The notes under the pieces: generated by a model
What the model saw: only the letters and a program-made list of their open reading frames with translations
Database searches by the model: none
Told to the model about the DNA's origin: nothing
Position numbers and translations under genes: made by a program
From: Pseudomonas sp. GM49
GTDB lineage: Bacteria; Pseudomonadota; Gammaproteobacteria; Pseudomonadales; Pseudomonadaceae
Direction: 5' to 3'
DNA: 64,000 nucleotides
Assembly (NCBI RefSeq): GCF_000282355.1
Contig: NZ_AKJL01000073.1
Location: 1-64,000 of the forward strand
Shown here: positions 19,086 to 28,748 of the stretch, piece after piece
Numbering within the stretch: the stretch's first letter is position 1
Layout of the letters: each line of letters begins with the position of its first letter

Positions 19086-19676
19086 ATGATTGGATTGAAC
19101 ACCGCAGCGGTCTACGTGCTGCAAACCCTCGGCAGCCTGTACCTGCTGATCGTGCTGATGCGCTTCGTGCTGCAACTGGTGCGGGCAAACTTCTACAACC
19201 CGATCTGCCAGTTCGCCGTGAAGGCCACCCAGCCGCTGCTCAAGCCGCTGCGCCGGATCATCCCGAGCGTGTTCGGCCTGGACATGTCCTCGCTGGTGCT
19301 GGCGATCCTGGTGCAACTGGCACTGATGGCCCTGACCCTGTTGCTGACCTACGGCACCACCGGCAATCCGCTGCAGCTGCTGATCTGGTCGATCATCGGT
19401 GTGACCGCACTATTCCTGAATATCTTCTTCTTTGCCCTGATCATCAGTGTGATCCTGTCCTGGGTCGCACCGGGCAGCCATAACCCGGGCGCCGAACTGG
19501 TGAACGACATCTGCGAGCCGGCCCTGGCGCCGTTCCGCAAATTCCTGCCGAACCTGGGCGGGCTTGATCTGTCGCCGATCTTTGCGTTCCTGGCGATCAA
19601 ACTGATCGACATGCTGGTGATCAACAACCTCGCCGCCATAACCATGATGCCGCAAATCCTCCGCGTGTTGATCTGA
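19086..19676 (+). CDS. yggT: YggT family integral membrane protein
   Basis: 196 residues with two tandem YggT repeats, each of two hydrophobic helices: the first around LYLLIVLMRFVLQL, the second around ILSWVAPGSHNPGAELVND. The family has been linked to membrane osmotic or potassium homeostasis but is not well defined. The start at 19086 has a strong AAGGAGC site. The gene is co-directional with proC and yggU. Confidence 0.93.
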   Translation: MIGLNTAAVYVLQTLGSLYLLIVLMRFVLQLVRANFYNPICQFAVKATQPLLKPLRRIIPSVFGLDMSSLVLAILVQLALMALTLLLTYGTTGNPLQLLIWSIIGVTALFLNIFFFALIISVILSWVAPGSHNPGAELVNDICEPALAPFRKFLPNLGGLDLSPIFAFLAIKLIDMLVINNLAAITMMPQILRVLI

Positions 19677-19680
19677 CCCG

Positions 19681-19977
19681 GTGAGCTGGTTTCGCTGGGA
19701 CGGTGACGACCTGATTCTGGAATGTCACCTGCAACCGGCAGCCCGTAGCGATGATTTCTGTGGGCTGCACGGCGATCGCCTGAAGATCCGCCTGACCGCG
19801 CCGCCGGTCGAGGGCAAGGCCAACGCGTATCTGATGGCGTTTTTGGCCAAGGCCTTTGGCGTGTCCAAGAGCCAGGTCAGTTTGATCAGCGGTGAGTTGA
19901 ACCGGCAGAAACGGGTGCGCATTTGCTCGCCGAAGAAGTTGCCGGATTTGCCTGATCTGGTGCGCCCGGCGGACTGA
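19681..19977 (+). CDS. yggU: DUF167 (YggU) family protein
   Basis: 98 residues, GTG start 4 bp after the yggT stop. It shows the DUF167 pattern (LTAPPVEGKANAYLMAFLAK, VSLISGELNRQKRVRI). Structure is known in the family but function is not. Co-transcription with yggS-proC-yggT is likely. Confidence 0.92.
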   Translation: MSWFRWDGDDLILECHLQPAARSDDFCGLHGDRLKIRLTAPPVEGKANAYLMAFLAKAFGVSKSQVSLISGELNRQKRVRICSPKKLPDLPDLVRPAD

Positions 19978-19990
19978 CCGTGTCATCGTT

Positions 19991-20055
19991 CATCGCGAGC
20001 AAGCCCGCTCCCACAGGGGAATGCGTTCCCCTGTGGGAGCGGGCTTGCTCGCGAA
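19991..20055. repeat. REP pair between yggU and metX
   Basis: Closely spaced inverted REPs with the CGGGC core variant, centred on AATGCGTT. Confidence 0.9.
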
Positions 20056-20103
20056 TGGGGCACCTCGGTCTGAATGAATCAAATCAGGCCCGGCCTTTGC
20101 TTG

Positions 20104-20147
20104 CCGCTAACCCCAGCGGTCTTTAGACTTACGCCTCATTTCAATGA
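20104..20147 (+). promoter_or_regulatory. Two short inverted repeats in the metX leader
   Basis: CCGCT-N6-AGCGG at about 20104-20119 and CTCAT-TTCA-ATGAG at 20134-20147 lie just ahead of the metX start. They could be operator or leader hairpins. I recognise no SAM riboswitch. Confidence 0.35.
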
Positions 20148-20158
20148 GAGCAGGGTCG

Positions 20159-21298
20159 ATGCCAGCTGCCTTTCCCCCCGATTCTGTTGGTCTGGTGACG
20201 CCGCAAGTGGCGCACTTCAGCGAGCCGCTGGCTTTGGCCTGTGGACGTTCGCTCCCGGCCTATGACCTGATCTACGAAACCTACGGCACGCTCAACGCCA
20301 CGGCGAGCAATGCCGTGCTGATCTGCCACGCCTTGTCCGGGCACCATCACGCTGCCGGCTATCACAGCCCCGACGACCGCAAACCCGGTTGGTGGGACAG
20401 CTGCATCGGCCCCGGCAAGCCGATCGACACCAACAAGTTCTTCGTGGTCAGCCTGAACAACCTCGGCGGCTGCAACGGCTCCACCGGCCCGAGCAGCATC
20501 AACCCGGACACCGGCAAGCCGTTCGGCGCCGATTTCCCGGTCCTGACCGTCGAAGACTGGGTGCACAGCCAGGCGCGCCTGGCCGATCGTCTCGGCATCG
20601 CCCGGTTCGCGGCCGTGATCGGCGGCAGCCTCGGCGGCATGCAGGCGATGCAATGGAGCATCACCTACCCTGACCGCATCCGTCACTGCCTGGCCATCGC
20701 CTCGGCACCCAAGTTGTCGGCACAGAACATCGCGTTCAACGAAGTGGCGCGCCAGGCGATCCTCACCGACCCGGAATTCCACGGCGGTTCGTTCCAGGAA
20801 CACAACGTGATCCCCAAGCGCGGCCTGATGCTGGCGCGGATGGTCGGGCACATCACCTACCTGTCCGACGATTCCATGGGCGAAAAATTCGGCCGCGGGC
20901 TCAAGAGCGAGAAGCTCAACTACGACTTCCACAGCGTCGAGTTCCAGGTTGAAAGCTACCTGCGTTATCAGGGCGAAGAGTTCTCCGGGCGCTTCGACGC
21001 CAATACGTATCTGTTGATGACCAAAGCGCTCGATTACTTCGATCCGGCGGCGAACTTCGACGATAACCTGGCAAAAACCTTTGAAGGTGCCAAAGCCAAG
21101 TTCTGCGTGATGTCGTTCACCACCGACTGGCGCTTCTCCCCTGCCCGTTCGCGGGAACTGGTGGACGCGCTGATGGCCGCGCGCAAGGACGTCTGCTACC
21201 TCGAGATCGACGCACCGCAAGGCCACGACGCCTTCCTGATTCCGATCCCGCGCTACCTGCAGGCATTCGGCAATTACATGAACCGCATTACGTTGTGA
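20159..21298 (+). CDS. metX: Homoserine O-acyltransferase MetX
   Basis: Activates homoserine (succinyl- or acetyl-CoA dependent; the pseudomonad enzyme is reported to use succinyl-CoA) for direct sulfhydrylation to methionine. It has 379 residues in an alpha/beta-hydrolase fold. The nucleophile is Ser157 in GGSLGGMQ, and the catalytic His356 lies in [22 protein letters not shown] is also conserved. I chose the ATG at 20159 over an in-frame ATG 5 codons upstream by family N-terminus. metW follows after 7 bp. Confidence 0.95.
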   Translation: MPAAFPPDSVGLVTPQVAHFSEPLALACGRSLPAYDLIYETYGTLNATASNAVLICHALSGHHHAAGYHSPDDRKPGWWDSCIGPGKPIDTNKFFVVSLNNLGGCNGSTGPSSINPDTGKPFGADFPVLTVEDWVHSQARLADRLGIARFAAVIGGSLGGMQAMQWSITYPDRIRHCLAIASAPKLSAQNIAFNEVARQAILTDPEFHGGSFQEHNVIPKRGLMLARMVGHITYLSDDSMGEKFGRGLKSEKLNYDFHSVEFQVESYLRYQGEEFSGRFDANTYLLMTKALDYFDPAANFDDNLAKTFEGAKAKFCVMSFTTDWRFSPARSRELVDALMAARKDVCYLEIDAPQGHDAFLIPIPRYLQAFGNYMNRITL

Positions 21299-21305
21299 GA
21301 AAGCC

Positions 21306-21926
21306 ATGAGAGCTGATCTGGAAATCATCCAGGAATGGATCCCCGCCGGCAGCCGCGTGCTCGACCTCGGGTGCGGCGATGGCGAACTGCTGACCTGGCT
21401 GCGCGATAACAAGCAAGTCACCGGTTATGGCCTGGAAAACGACACTGACAACATTGCCGAGTGCGTGGCCAAGGGCATCAACGTCATCGAACAGGACCTG
21501 GACAAGGGCCTGGGCAACTTTGCCAGCAACAGTTTCGACATCGTGGTCATGACCCAGGCGCTGCAAGCGGTGCACTACCCGGACAAGATCCTCGAGGAAA
21601 TGCTGCGCGTAGGCCGACAGTGCATCATCACCTTCCCCAACTTCGGTCACTGGCGCTGCCGCTGGTACCTGGCGAGCAAGGGCCGGATGCCGGTTTCCGA
21701 GTTCCTGCCGTACACCTGGTACAACACGCCGAACATTCACTTCTGCACCTTCGCTGACTTTGAAGCCTTGTGTCGCGAACGTGAAGCGAAGGTCATTGAT
21801 CGGCTTGCGGTGGATCAACAGCATCGACACGGGTGGGCCAGTAAGCTATGGCCTAATCTGTTAGGTGAGATCGGAATCTACCGCGTCAGCAGTCCGGGAC
21901 TTTCCGACCACAAGGTCGCGGTCTGA
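21306..21926 (+). CDS. metW: Methionine biosynthesis protein MetW
   Basis: 206-residue class I SAM-methyltransferase-like protein (VLDLGCGDGELL). It always accompanies MetX in proteobacteria and is reported to raise MetX activity. The conserved FPNFGHWRCRWYL and LPYTWYNTPNIHFCT motifs are present. It lies directly after metX, so the two are almost certainly co-expressed. Confidence 0.95.
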   Translation: MRADLEIIQEWIPAGSRVLDLGCGDGELLTWLRDNKQVTGYGLENDTDNIAECVAKGINVIEQDLDKGLGNFASNSFDIVVMTQALQAVHYPDKILEEMLRVGRQCIITFPNFGHWRCRWYLASKGRMPVSEFLPYTWYNTPNIHFCTFADFEALCREREAKVIDRLAVDQQHRHGWASKLWPNLLGEIGIYRVSSPGLSDHKVAV

Positions 21927-21952
21927 TCCACCCTATTTCAAGGAGAACGATC

Positions 21953-22387
21953 ATGGGTCGTCTTGCTTTGTTTCTACTCACTGCCTGCCTGAGCGTCACC
22001 GCCATGGGCGCCGAACCCATCAAGAGCGAGCGCCAGGAAACCTTCGGCGACGTGACGGTGCACTACAACACCTTCAACTCCACCTACCTGACCCCGGACA
22101 TTGCCAAGTCCGCCGAACTGATCCGCAGCAAGAACCAGGGCGTGATCAATATCTCGGTGCTCAAGGAAGGCAAGCCACTGATCGCCCAGGTGAGCGGTTC
22201 GGTCAAAGACCTGACCAGCCAGACCGTGCCACTGAAGTTCAAACAGATCACCGAACAAGGTGCGATCTACTACATCGCGCAATATCCGGTAGATCAACCG
22301 GAGGTCCGCACTTTCGACATCAAGGTGCAGACCGGTGACAAAATCAACACCATCAATTTCAACCAAGAGCTCTTCCCCGGCCAATGA
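21953..22387 (+). CDS. Exported DUF4426 family protein
   Basis: 144 residues with a clear Sec signal peptide ([20 protein letters not shown]). The mature part matches the DUF4426 pattern, with [16 protein letters not shown] and a beta-rich C-terminus ending [10 protein letters not shown]. The function is unknown. It is conserved between metW and rdgB in Pseudomonas, and its TGA overlaps the rdgB ATG (ATGA), which implies translational coupling. Confidence 0.88.
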   Translation: MGRLALFLLTACLSVTAMGAEPIKSERQETFGDVTVHYNTFNSTYLTPDIAKSAELIRSKNQGVINISVLKEGKPLIAQVSGSVKDLTSQTVPLKFKQITEQGAIYYIAQYPVDQPEVRTFDIKVQTGDKINTINFNQELFPGQ

Positions 22388-22980
22388 TCAACTTCACGCA
22401 ACTCGTATTGGCCAGCCATAACGCCGGCAAACTCAAGGAACTCCAGGCCATGCTCGGCGAGTCGGTGCATCTGCGCTCGATCGGCGAGTTCAGCAGCGTG
22501 GAGCCCGAAGAAACCGGTTTGTCGTTCGTCGAGAACGCCATCCTCAAGGCCCGTAATGCCGCGCGCATTTCCGGCCTGCCGGCGCTGGCCGACGATTCCG
22601 GGCTGGCCGTGGATTTCCTCGGCGGTGCGCCCGGCATCTATTCGGCGCGCTATGCCGACGGCAAAGGCGATGCGGCGAACAACGCCAAGCTGCTCGACGT
22701 GTTGAAAGACGTGCCTGAAGCCGAGCGTGGTGCGCAGTTCGTCTGCGTGCTCGCATTGGTGCGCCACGCCGATGATCCATTGCCGATCCTCTGCGAAGGT
22801 TTGTGGCACGGGCGAATCCTGACCCAGGCCAGCGGCGAACACGGTTTTGGCTACGACCCGCTGTTCTGGGTGCCGGAGCGCGATTGCTCCAGCGCCGAGT
22901 TGAGCCCGGGCGACAAGAACCAGATCAGCCACCGCGCCCGTGCAATGGATCTGCTGCGCCAGCGTCTGGGCTTGAAATGA
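22384..22980 (+). CDS. rdgB: dITP/XTP pyrophosphatase RdgB
   Basis: Removes non-canonical purine nucleotides (dITP, XTP) from the pool. It has 198 residues. The N-terminal signature is [11 protein letters not shown], then [16 protein letters not shown], the active-site [20 protein letters not shown] and [12 protein letters not shown]. It overlaps both DUF4426 and hemW by 4 bases in a tight operon. Confidence 0.96.
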   Translation: MINFTQLVLASHNAGKLKELQAMLGESVHLRSIGEFSSVEPEETGLSFVENAILKARNAARISGLPALADDSGLAVDFLGGAPGIYSARYADGKGDAANNAKLLDVLKDVPEAERGAQFVCVLALVRHADDPLPILCEGLWHGRILTQASGEHGFGYDPLFWVPERDCSSAELSPGDKNQISHRARAMDLLRQRLGLK

Positions 22981-24182
22981 CCCGTGAATCATCCGCGTCG
23001 CCGCTGATCTTCGGCGGCGACGTTCAATCGCCTCGGGCGGCCCTGCCAGTGCTGCCGCCCCTGGCGCTGTACATCCACATCCCGTGGTGTGTACGCAAAT
23101 GCCCTTATTGCGACTTCAACTCCCACACCGCCAGCCCTGTGCTGCCGGAAGAAGAGTACGTCGACGCCTTGCTGGCCGATCTCGATCAGGACCTGCACGC
23201 CGTTTATGGTCGTGAGCTGAGCTCGATATTCTTTGGTGGCGGTACGCCAAGCCTGTTCAGTGCTGATTCGCTGGGTCGCTTGCTCAAAGGCGTCGAACAA
23301 CGCATCCCGTTTGCCAGCGACATCGAAATCACGCTGGAAGCCAATCCGGGGACATTCGAGCAAGACAAGTTCGTGGCCTACCGGAAACTGGGCATCAATC
23401 GCCTGTCGATCGGCATCCAGAGTTTTCAGCAAGAAAAACTCGAGGCCCTGGGCCGCATCCACAACGGCGACGAAGCCGTACGCGCCGCCGGCATGGCGCG
23501 GCAGGCCGGGTTCGATAACTTCAACCTGGACTTGATGCATGGCTTGCCGAATCAGTCCCTGGACGATGCCTTGGCGGACCTGCGCACAGCCATTGCCCTG
23601 AAACCGACACACCTGTCGTGGTATCAACTGACCCTGGAACCGAACACGGTGTTCTGGAACCAGCCGCCGACGCTGCCGGAAGACGACACGCTGTGGGACA
23701 TCCAGGAAGCCGGGCAAGCGCTGCTGGCCAAACACGGTTACGCCCAGTACGAAGTCTCGGCCTATGCCCAGCCCGGTCGTCCGGCGCGACACAACCTCAA
23801 TTACTGGAGTTTTGGCGACTTCATCGGCATCGGCGCCGGCGCCCACGGCAAGCTCAGCCACCCGGACGGGCGCATTGTCCGCACCTGGAAAACCCGCTTG
23901 CCGAAGGATTACCTGAACCCGGCGAAAAGCTTCCGGGCCGGCGAGAAAGCGCTGGGCAACGATGAAATGCCGTTCGAATTCCTGATGAACGCGTTGCGCC
24001 TGACTGAAGGCGTCGAATCGCGGCTGTACCCGGAACGTACCGGCATGACGCTGGAAAGCCTTGCTGAAGGCCGCCGTGAAGCCGAACAAAGCGGCCTGTT
24101 GCAGGTCGAACCGTCACGTCTGGTAGCCACCGAGCGCGGACAACTCTTCCTCAACGACTTGCTGCAGAAATTTCTGACATAA
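22977..24182 (+). CDS. hemW: HemW radical SAM heme chaperone
   Basis: 401 residues. The radical SAM cluster is C38-x3-C42-x2-C45 ([10 protein letters not shown]), and [11 protein letters not shown] and the C-terminal HemW domain ([13 protein letters not shown]) follow. It is commonly named coproporphyrinogen III oxidase-like, but true HemN carries an extra N-terminal extension that is absent here, so HemW (heme trafficking) is the better name. The start at 22977 overlaps rdgB. Confidence 0.93.
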   Translation: MTRESSASPLIFGGDVQSPRAALPVLPPLALYIHIPWCVRKCPYCDFNSHTASPVLPEEEYVDALLADLDQDLHAVYGRELSSIFFGGGTPSLFSADSLGRLLKGVEQRIPFASDIEITLEANPGTFEQDKFVAYRKLGINRLSIGIQSFQQEKLEALGRIHNGDEAVRAAGMARQAGFDNFNLDLMHGLPNQSLDDALADLRTAIALKPTHLSWYQLTLEPNTVFWNQPPTLPEDDTLWDIQEAGQALLAKHGYAQYEVSAYAQPGRPARHNLNYWSFGDFIGIGAGAHGKLSHPDGRIVRTWKTRLPKDYLNPAKSFRAGEKALGNDEMPFEFLMNALRLTEGVESRLYPERTGMTLESLAEGRREAEQSGLLQVEPSRLVATERGQLFLNDLLQKFLT

Positions 24183-24191
24183 GGAAATCGA

Positions 24192-24515
24192 ATGGATTTG
24201 GTACTCGACCTGCTTGCCACCGTGTCTCGCTGGAGCCGCAGCAACCTCTCGGAAATCGCCCTGGCCCTGGTGGGCTGCCTGCTGGTGCTGTTTGGTGCGG
24301 ATTTCAAAGGCTGGGTCGAGCAGCGTCTGGGCAGCATCGCCGGCGCCTTGCGCGTGCCACTGATGTCCCTGCTGTGCATGATTGGCAGCGGCGCGGCGCT
24401 GATCTACGCCACACCATGGATCGTGCGCGGCTTGAGTCAGTTCAACAACTACAGCCTGGCGCCGGTGTTGCTGGTGGTGTTGGTGTTGATTGGCGTGGTC
24501 GCGGATCGCCGCTAA
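24192..24515 (+). CDS. DUF3392 family membrane protein
   Basis: 107 residues with three hydrophobic segments (IALALVGCLLVLFGADF, LMSLLCMIGSGAALIYA, LAPVLLVVLVLIGVVA). It belongs to the DUF3392 family of unknown function. AAGGAAATCG precedes the ATG, 9 bp after hemW, so it is probably the last gene of the metX-hemW run. Confidence 0.85.
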   Translation: MDLVLDLLATVSRWSRSNLSEIALALVGCLLVLFGADFKGWVEQRLGSIAGALRVPLMSLLCMIGSGAALIYATPWIVRGLSQFNNYSLAPVLLVVLVLIGVVADRR

Positions 24516-24537
24516 TCCTACAGCACACACAAAACAA

Positions 24538-24629
24538 CTGTGGGAGCGAGCTTGCTCGCGATGGGGCCATAACATCCAACATCTCTGTTGACTGTCAGGC
24601 CGCCATCGCGAGCAAGCTCGCTCCCACAG
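24538..24629. repeat. REP pair between the DUF3392 gene and trmB
   Basis: Inverted REPs with a 40-bp spacer similar to that of the 9918-10009 pair (both end GTC(A/G)GxCCGCCATCGCGAG). They lie in a convergent intergenic region. Confidence 0.9.
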
Positions 24630-24632
24630 GTT

Positions 24633-25358
24633 TTACGCCAGTTTTTCGAACTTCAAATCCCACACACCATGCCCAAGACGTTCGCCACGGCGTTCGAACT
24701 TGGTGATCGGCCGTTCGGCCGGGCGCGGTACGCACTTGCCGTCTTCGGCGAGGTTGCGGTAACCCGGCGCAACGTTCATCACTTCCAGCATGTATTCGGC
24801 GTACGGCTCCCAGTCGGTGGCCATGTGCAGAATGCCGCCGACCTTCAACTTGCTGCGTACCAGCTCAGCGAATGACGCCTGGACAATGCGACGCTTGTGA
24901 TGACGGCTCTTGTGCCACGGGTCCGGGAAAAACAGCATCAGGCGATCGAGGCTGTTATCGGCCACACAGCGGTTGAGCACTTCGATGGCATCGCAATCGT
25001 AGACCCGCAGGTTGGTCAAACCCTGGGTCAACACGCCATTGAGCAGCGCCCCGACACCCGGACGGTGCACTTCGACGCCGATGAAATCCTGATCCGGCGA
25101 AGCCGCTGCCATTTCCAGCAGCGAATGGCCCATGCCGAAACCGATTTCCAGCGAGCGCGGTGCCGAGCGACCGAACACCTGGTCGAAGTCCACCGGCGCA
25201 TCGGCCAGCGGCAGCACGTACAGCGGCGCGCCCTGCTCCAGGCCGCGTTGCTGGCCTTCGGTCATGCGCCCGGCACGCATCACGAAACTCTTGATGCGGC
25301 GGTGTTGGCGCTCGTCGCCTTCTTCCGTCTGGATAGGCGTGTCGTTCGATTCAGTCAT
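24633..25358 (-). CDS. trmB: tRNA (guanine-N7-)-methyltransferase TrmB
   Basis: SAM-dependent methylation of G46 in the tRNA variable loop. It has 241 residues. The SAM site is [15 protein letters not shown], and the signature [16 protein letters not shown] is followed by [18 protein letters not shown] and C-terminal [19 protein letters not shown]. The ATG at 25358 is used; a TTG one codon upstream is in frame. It follows thiG by 9 bp in the thiS-thiG-trmB operon. Confidence 0.96.
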   Translation of the reverse strand: MTESNDTPIQTEEGDERQHRRIKSFVMRAGRMTEGQQRGLEQGAPLYVLPLADAPVDFDQVFGRSAPRSLEIGFGMGHSLLEMAAASPDQDFIGVEVHRPGVGALLNGVLTQGLTNLRVYDCDAIEVLNRCVADNSLDRLMLFFPDPWHKSRHHKRRIVQASFAELVRSKLKVGGILHMATDWEPYAEYMLEVMNVAPGYRNLAEDGKCVPRPAERPITKFERRGERLGHGVWDLKFEKLA

Positions 25359-25367
25359 CAATGGCTC

Positions 25368-26162
25368 TTACTTGATCAGACCATCCAGCGGCGAAGAGGC
25401 GCTGGCATAGAGTTTTTTCGGCATACGGCCGGCGAGGTAAGCCAGGCGGCCTGCGACGATCGCATGTTTCATGGCTTCAGCCATCATGACCGGCTGCTGG
25501 GCGTGAGCGATGGCCGAGTTCATCAGCACAGCATCACAACCCAGTTCCATGGCAATGGTGGCGTCGGAAGCAGTACCGACACCGGCATCCACCAGTACCG
25601 GGATTTTGGCTTCTTCGAGGATGATCTGCAGGTTGTATGGATTGCAGATCCCCAGACCCGAACCAATCAAACCCGCGAGCGGCATGACGGCGATGCAGCC
25701 GATTTCAGCCAGTTGCCGGGCGATGATCGGGTCATCACTGGTGTAGACCATCACGTCGAAGCCTTCCTTGACCAGCGTTTCGGCGGCCTTGAGGGTTTCG
25801 ATCACGTTGGGAAACAGGGTTTTCTGGTCGGCCAGCACTTCCAGCTTCACCAGGTTGTGTCCATCGAGCAGCTCACGGGCCAGGCGGCAGGTGCGCACGG
25901 CTTCGATGGCGTCGTAGCAACCGGCAGTGTTCGGCAGGAAGGTGTAGCGATCCGGCGACAGCACTTCGAGCAGGTTCGGCTCGCCCTCGATCTGGCCGAG
26001 GTTGGTACGGCGCACGGCGAAAGTCACGATCTCGGCACCCGAGGCTTCGATGGCCAGGCGGGTTTCTTCCATGTCACGGTACTTGCCGGTACCGACCAGC
26101 AAACGCGACTGGTAAGTACGACCGGCCAGGACGAAAGGCTTGTCGCTACGAACGATGCTCAT
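25368..26162 (-). CDS. thiG: Thiazole synthase ThiG
   Basis: Forms the thiazole phosphate of thiamine from DXP, dehydroglycine and ThiS-thiocarboxylate. It has 264 residues, a TIM barrel (RLLVGTGKY, then [15 protein letters not shown] with the Schiff-base lysine) and a phosphate-binding end [18 protein letters not shown]. It is encoded downstream of thiS, its sulfur carrier. No TPP riboswitch is visible upstream. Confidence 0.96.
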   Translation of the reverse strand: MSIVRSDKPFVLAGRTYQSRLLVGTGKYRDMEETRLAIEASGAEIVTFAVRRTNLGQIEGEPNLLEVLSPDRYTFLPNTAGCYDAIEAVRTCRLARELLDGHNLVKLEVLADQKTLFPNVIETLKAAETLVKEGFDVMVYTSDDPIIARQLAEIGCIAVMPLAGLIGSGLGICNPYNLQIILEEAKIPVLVDAGVGTASDATIAMELGCDAVLMNSAIAHAQQPVMMAEAMKHAIVAGRLAYLAGRMPKKLYASASSPLDGLIK

Positions 26163-26222
26163 GGGAAATCCTCTGTAGGGGTGAGGTTCTTGCAGAATTC
26201 TGTGGCCACTCGGCCGAGGCTA

Positions 26223-26423
26223 CTAGCCGCCGCCGATGGCGTGCACCACTTCGACGGTATCGCCGTCGTTCAACGCGGTGTCTGCATGCTGACTGCGCGG
26301 GACGATATCCAGATTGAGTTCGACCGCCACCCGGCGTCCGGTCAGGTCCAGACGGGTCAGCAGGGCCGCAACGGTTTCACCGTCGGGCAGTTCAAAGGAT
26401 TCGCCGTTCAACTGAATGCGCAT
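26223..26423 (-). CDS. thiS: Sulfur carrier protein ThiS
   Basis: 66-residue ubiquitin-like sulfur carrier ending in Gly-Gly (HAIGGG); the C-terminal glycine becomes the thiocarboxylate. I chose [10 protein letters not shown] at 26423 as the start. Upstream in-frame ATGs add about 16 residues atypical of ThiS. It lies 60 bp ahead of thiG. Confidence 0.93.
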   Translation of the reverse strand: MRIQLNGESFELPDGETVAALLTRLDLTGRRVAVELNLDIVPRSQHADTALNDGDTVEVVHAIGGG

Positions 26424-26506
26424 GCCGGATGCCGCCATCATTTTTAGGGGCAGGCATTCTAGCTTGATCATGACCTAAAGGTCAGCAACAAGCGTCAAGC
26501 GGTAGG

Positions 26507-26875
26507 TTACAAACGCCAGGCGGCCAGGCCCAGGCAAAACCAGCCCACCAGGAAGGCCAGGCCACCGAACGGGGTGATGATGCCGAGCTTGCTGATGCCC
26601 GTCAGCGTCAATACATACAGGCTGCCGGAGAACAGCAGGATACCGATGGCAAACGATGCGCAGGCCCAAGTGGCGAGTCGACCGGGAATTTGCGTGGCCA
26701 GCGCGGCGACACCGAGCAGCGCCAGGGCATGCACCAGTTGATAGGTGACGCCGGTATGGAAGATCGCCAGGTACTCGGCGCTCAGGCGGCTTTTCAGGCC
26801 GTGGGCGGCAAAGGCCCCGAGACCGACACCGGTGAAGCCGAAAAAAGCGGCCAGCATCAGAAAGCCACGCAGCAT
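26507..26875 (-). CDS. DUF423 (YgdD-like) membrane protein
   Basis: 122 residues and four hydrophobic helices with the family pattern GFTGVGLGAFAAHGLK and a C-terminal ISKLGIITPFGGLAFLVGW. Function is unknown. It is divergent from mtgA, and in many pseudomonads it lies at this place between thiS and mtgA. Confidence 0.9.
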   Translation of the reverse strand: MLRGFLMLAAFFGFTGVGLGAFAAHGLKSRLSAEYLAIFHTGVTYQLVHALALLGVAALATQIPGRLATWACASFAIGILLFSGSLYVLTLTGISKLGIITPFGGLAFLVGWFCLGLAAWRL

Positions 26876-26949
26876 GCAGAACTCCAGTCAGTTTCGATCC
26901 AAAGGGTCTGTATAATGGCCCGCTCAACGGGTTCGGCCAAGCCATCTCT

Positions 26950-27672
26950 ATGCTGCGTATCTATTTCCGTCATTTCACCAAGGCCGTACTCTGGTTCATG
27001 GGTGGCAGCGTCTTGCTGGTGCTGATCTTTCGCGTGGTGCCGCCACCAGGGACGACGCTGATGGTCGAGCGCAAGATCGAATCCTGGTTTGACGGCGAAC
27101 CCATCGACCTGCAACGGACCTGGAAACCCTGGGACGAGATCTCCGACGACCTCAAGGTGGCGGTGATTGCCGGCGAAGACCAGAAATTCCCGGAGCACTG
27201 GGGCTTCGATATCGGCGCGATTCAGGCGGCGTTTGCCCACAACGAGCGCGGCGGTTCGATCCGTGGCGCCAGCACCCTGAGCCAGCAAGTCTCGAAAAAC
27301 CTGTTCCTGTGGTCTGGCCGCAGCTGGCTGCGCAAAGGCCTGGAAGCCTGGTTCACCGGGCTGATCGAAGTGTTCTGGCCCAAGCAGCGGATTCTTGAGG
27401 TGTACCTCAACAGTGTCGAGTGGGATGACGGTGTGTTTGGCGCCGAAGCGGCGGCCCGGCATCACTTTGGCGTGAGCGCTAAAGGCCTCAGCCGCCAGCA
27501 GTCGAGCTTGTTGGCCGCAGTACTGCCCAACCCGCGGGTTTGGAGTGCGAGCCATCCGACCACCTACGTTTCACGTCGGGCCGGCTGGATCAGGCAGCAG
27601 ATGAGTCAGTTGGGCGGGGACAGCTATCTGATCGGGCTGAACGACTCGCGCCGGGCGCCTTGGGCCGAATAA
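26950..27672 (+). CDS. mtgA: Monofunctional biosynthetic peptidoglycan transglycosylase
   Basis: Polymerises lipid II into glycan strands without a transpeptidase domain. It has 240 residues. One N-terminal membrane anchor (VLWFMGGSVLLVLIFRV) is followed by a GT51 domain with the catalytic Glu in VIAGEDQKFPEHWGFD and conserved GASTLSQQVSKNLFL and RILEVYLNSVEWDDGVFGAEAAA. It has its own promoter region, shared with the divergent DUF423 gene. Confidence 0.95.
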   Translation: MLRIYFRHFTKAVLWFMGGSVLLVLIFRVVPPPGTTLMVERKIESWFDGEPIDLQRTWKPWDEISDDLKVAVIAGEDQKFPEHWGFDIGAIQAAFAHNERGGSIRGASTLSQQVSKNLFLWSGRSWLRKGLEAWFTGLIEVFWPKQRILEVYLNSVEWDDGVFGAEAAARHHFGVSAKGLSRQQSSLLAAVLPNPRVWSASHPTTYVSRRAGWIRQQMSQLGGDSYLIGLNDSRRAPWAE

Positions 27673-27722
27673 CACTGAAGATCCCCTGTGGGAGCGATGT
27701 ACCAGGGATCATCGGCACAAAC

Positions 27723-27757
27723 AAAAAACGCCCCGATCAATGATCGGGGCGTTTTTT
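27723..27757. terminator. Bidirectional rho-independent terminator between mtgA and rpoH
   Basis: A-tract, stem CGCCCCGATC / GATCGGGGCG, then T6. The symmetric A and T tails let it work for both convergent genes. Confidence 0.93.
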
Positions 27758-27773
27758 ATTGCCAGGTCGCCGG

Positions 27774-28628
27774 TTACGCGGCGATCGACAACTTGAGCTT
27801 GTTCATCGCGCTCTTCTCGAGTTGGCGAATACGCTCGGCCGACACGTTGTACTTCTGCGCCAGGTCGTGCAGCGTGGCTTTTTCTTCCGCCAGCCAGCGC
27901 TGGTAGAGGATGTCACGGCTGCGGTCGTCCAGCACTTCCAGTGCTTCGTGCAGGTTGTGGTTGGAGTTGTCGCTCCAGTCGGCATCTTCCAGTTGACGGG
28001 CCGGGTCGTACCGGTGGTCTTCCAGATAGTTGGCCGGCGACTGGAAAGCACTGTCGTCGTCCGCTTCGGCAGCCGGGTCGAAGGCCATGTCATGGCCAGT
28101 CAGGCGGCTTTCCATCTCGCGCACTTCCCGAGGCTCTACACCCAGGCTTTCTGCCACGCGATGGACTTCCTCGTTGTTCAACCAGGCCAAGCGCTTCTTC
28201 TGGCTGCGCAGGTTGAAGAACAACTTGCGCTGGGCCTTGGTGGTCGCGACTTTCACGATGCGCCAGTTGCGCAGGATGAACTCGTGGATTTCCGCCTTGA
28301 TCCAGTGCACGGCAAAGGACACCAGGCGCACGCCCATTTCCGGGTTGAAGCGTTTCACGGCCTTCATCAGGCCAACGTTGCCTTCCTGGATCAGGTCAGC
28401 CTGAGCCAGGCCGTAGCCGGAATAGCTACGGGCGATATGTACGACAAAACGCAGGTGGGCGAGCACCATCTGCCGAGCCGCCCCCAAATCCTGCTCATAA
28501 TAGAGACTCTCGGCCAGTTCACGCTCCTGCTCCGGCGACAGCAATGGAATGCTGTTGACGGTGTGCACATAGGCCTCCAGGTTCGCACCCGGGACCAGAG
28601 CATATGCAGGTTGCAAAGAATTGGTCAT
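27774..28628 (-). CDS. rpoH: Heat-shock sigma factor RpoH (sigma-32)
   Basis: Directs transcription of chaperone and protease genes. It has 284 residues, the usual length. Region 2 includes [26 protein letters not shown], the RpoH box QRKLFFNLR follows, and the region 4 helix-turn-helix is [20 protein letters not shown]. The start at MTNSLQ (28628) has GGAGG upstream on the minus strand. The leader carries an apparent AlgU-type promoter. Confidence 0.97.
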   Translation of the reverse strand: MTNSLQPAYALVPGANLEAYVHTVNSIPLLSPEQERELAESLYYEQDLGAARQMVLAHLRFVVHIARSYSGYGLAQADLIQEGNVGLMKAVKRFNPEMGVRLVSFAVHWIKAEIHEFILRNWRIVKVATTKAQRKLFFNLRSQKKRLAWLNNEEVHRVAESLGVEPREVREMESRLTGHDMAFDPAAEADDDSAFQSPANYLEDHRYDPARQLEDADWSDNSNHNLHEALEVLDDRSRDILYQRWLAEEKATLHDLAQKYNVSAERIRQLEKSAMNKLKLSIAA

Positions 28629-28676
28629 ACGAAAAAACCTCCGACTTACAAACTCGTGCAGTTCAGCACTGCGAAA

Positions 28677-28704
28677 ATTGACCGGAAACCGAAAGACAAG
28701 TTCC
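28677..28704 (-). promoter_or_regulatory. Putative AlgU (sigma-E)-type promoter of rpoH
   Basis: On the minus strand, GGAACTT (28704-28698), a 16-bp spacer, then TCAAT (28681-28677). This is near the AlgU consensus GAACTT-N16-TCtga and lies about 50 bp from the rpoH ATG. P. aeruginosa rpoH is known to have an AlgU-dependent promoter. A weak sigma-70 pair (TTGACC, 17 bp, TTTAGG) overlaps just upstream. Confidence 0.65.
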
Positions 28705-28748
28705 CTAAAACCCAAAAACGCTGAAAGGTCAATACGAGCAAAATGATA

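Noticed and set aside
26163..26222. TPP riboswitch for thiG
   Set aside because: The region ahead of thiG and thiS is too short and shows no THI-box pattern.
24897..26447. 516-codon plus-strand open frame
   Set aside because: It runs antisense across trmB, thiG and thiS, which are well-supported genes.
27687..27710. Possible REP after mtgA
   Set aside because: Only CTGTGGGAGCGA is present; the palindrome is broken, so it is at most a fragment.
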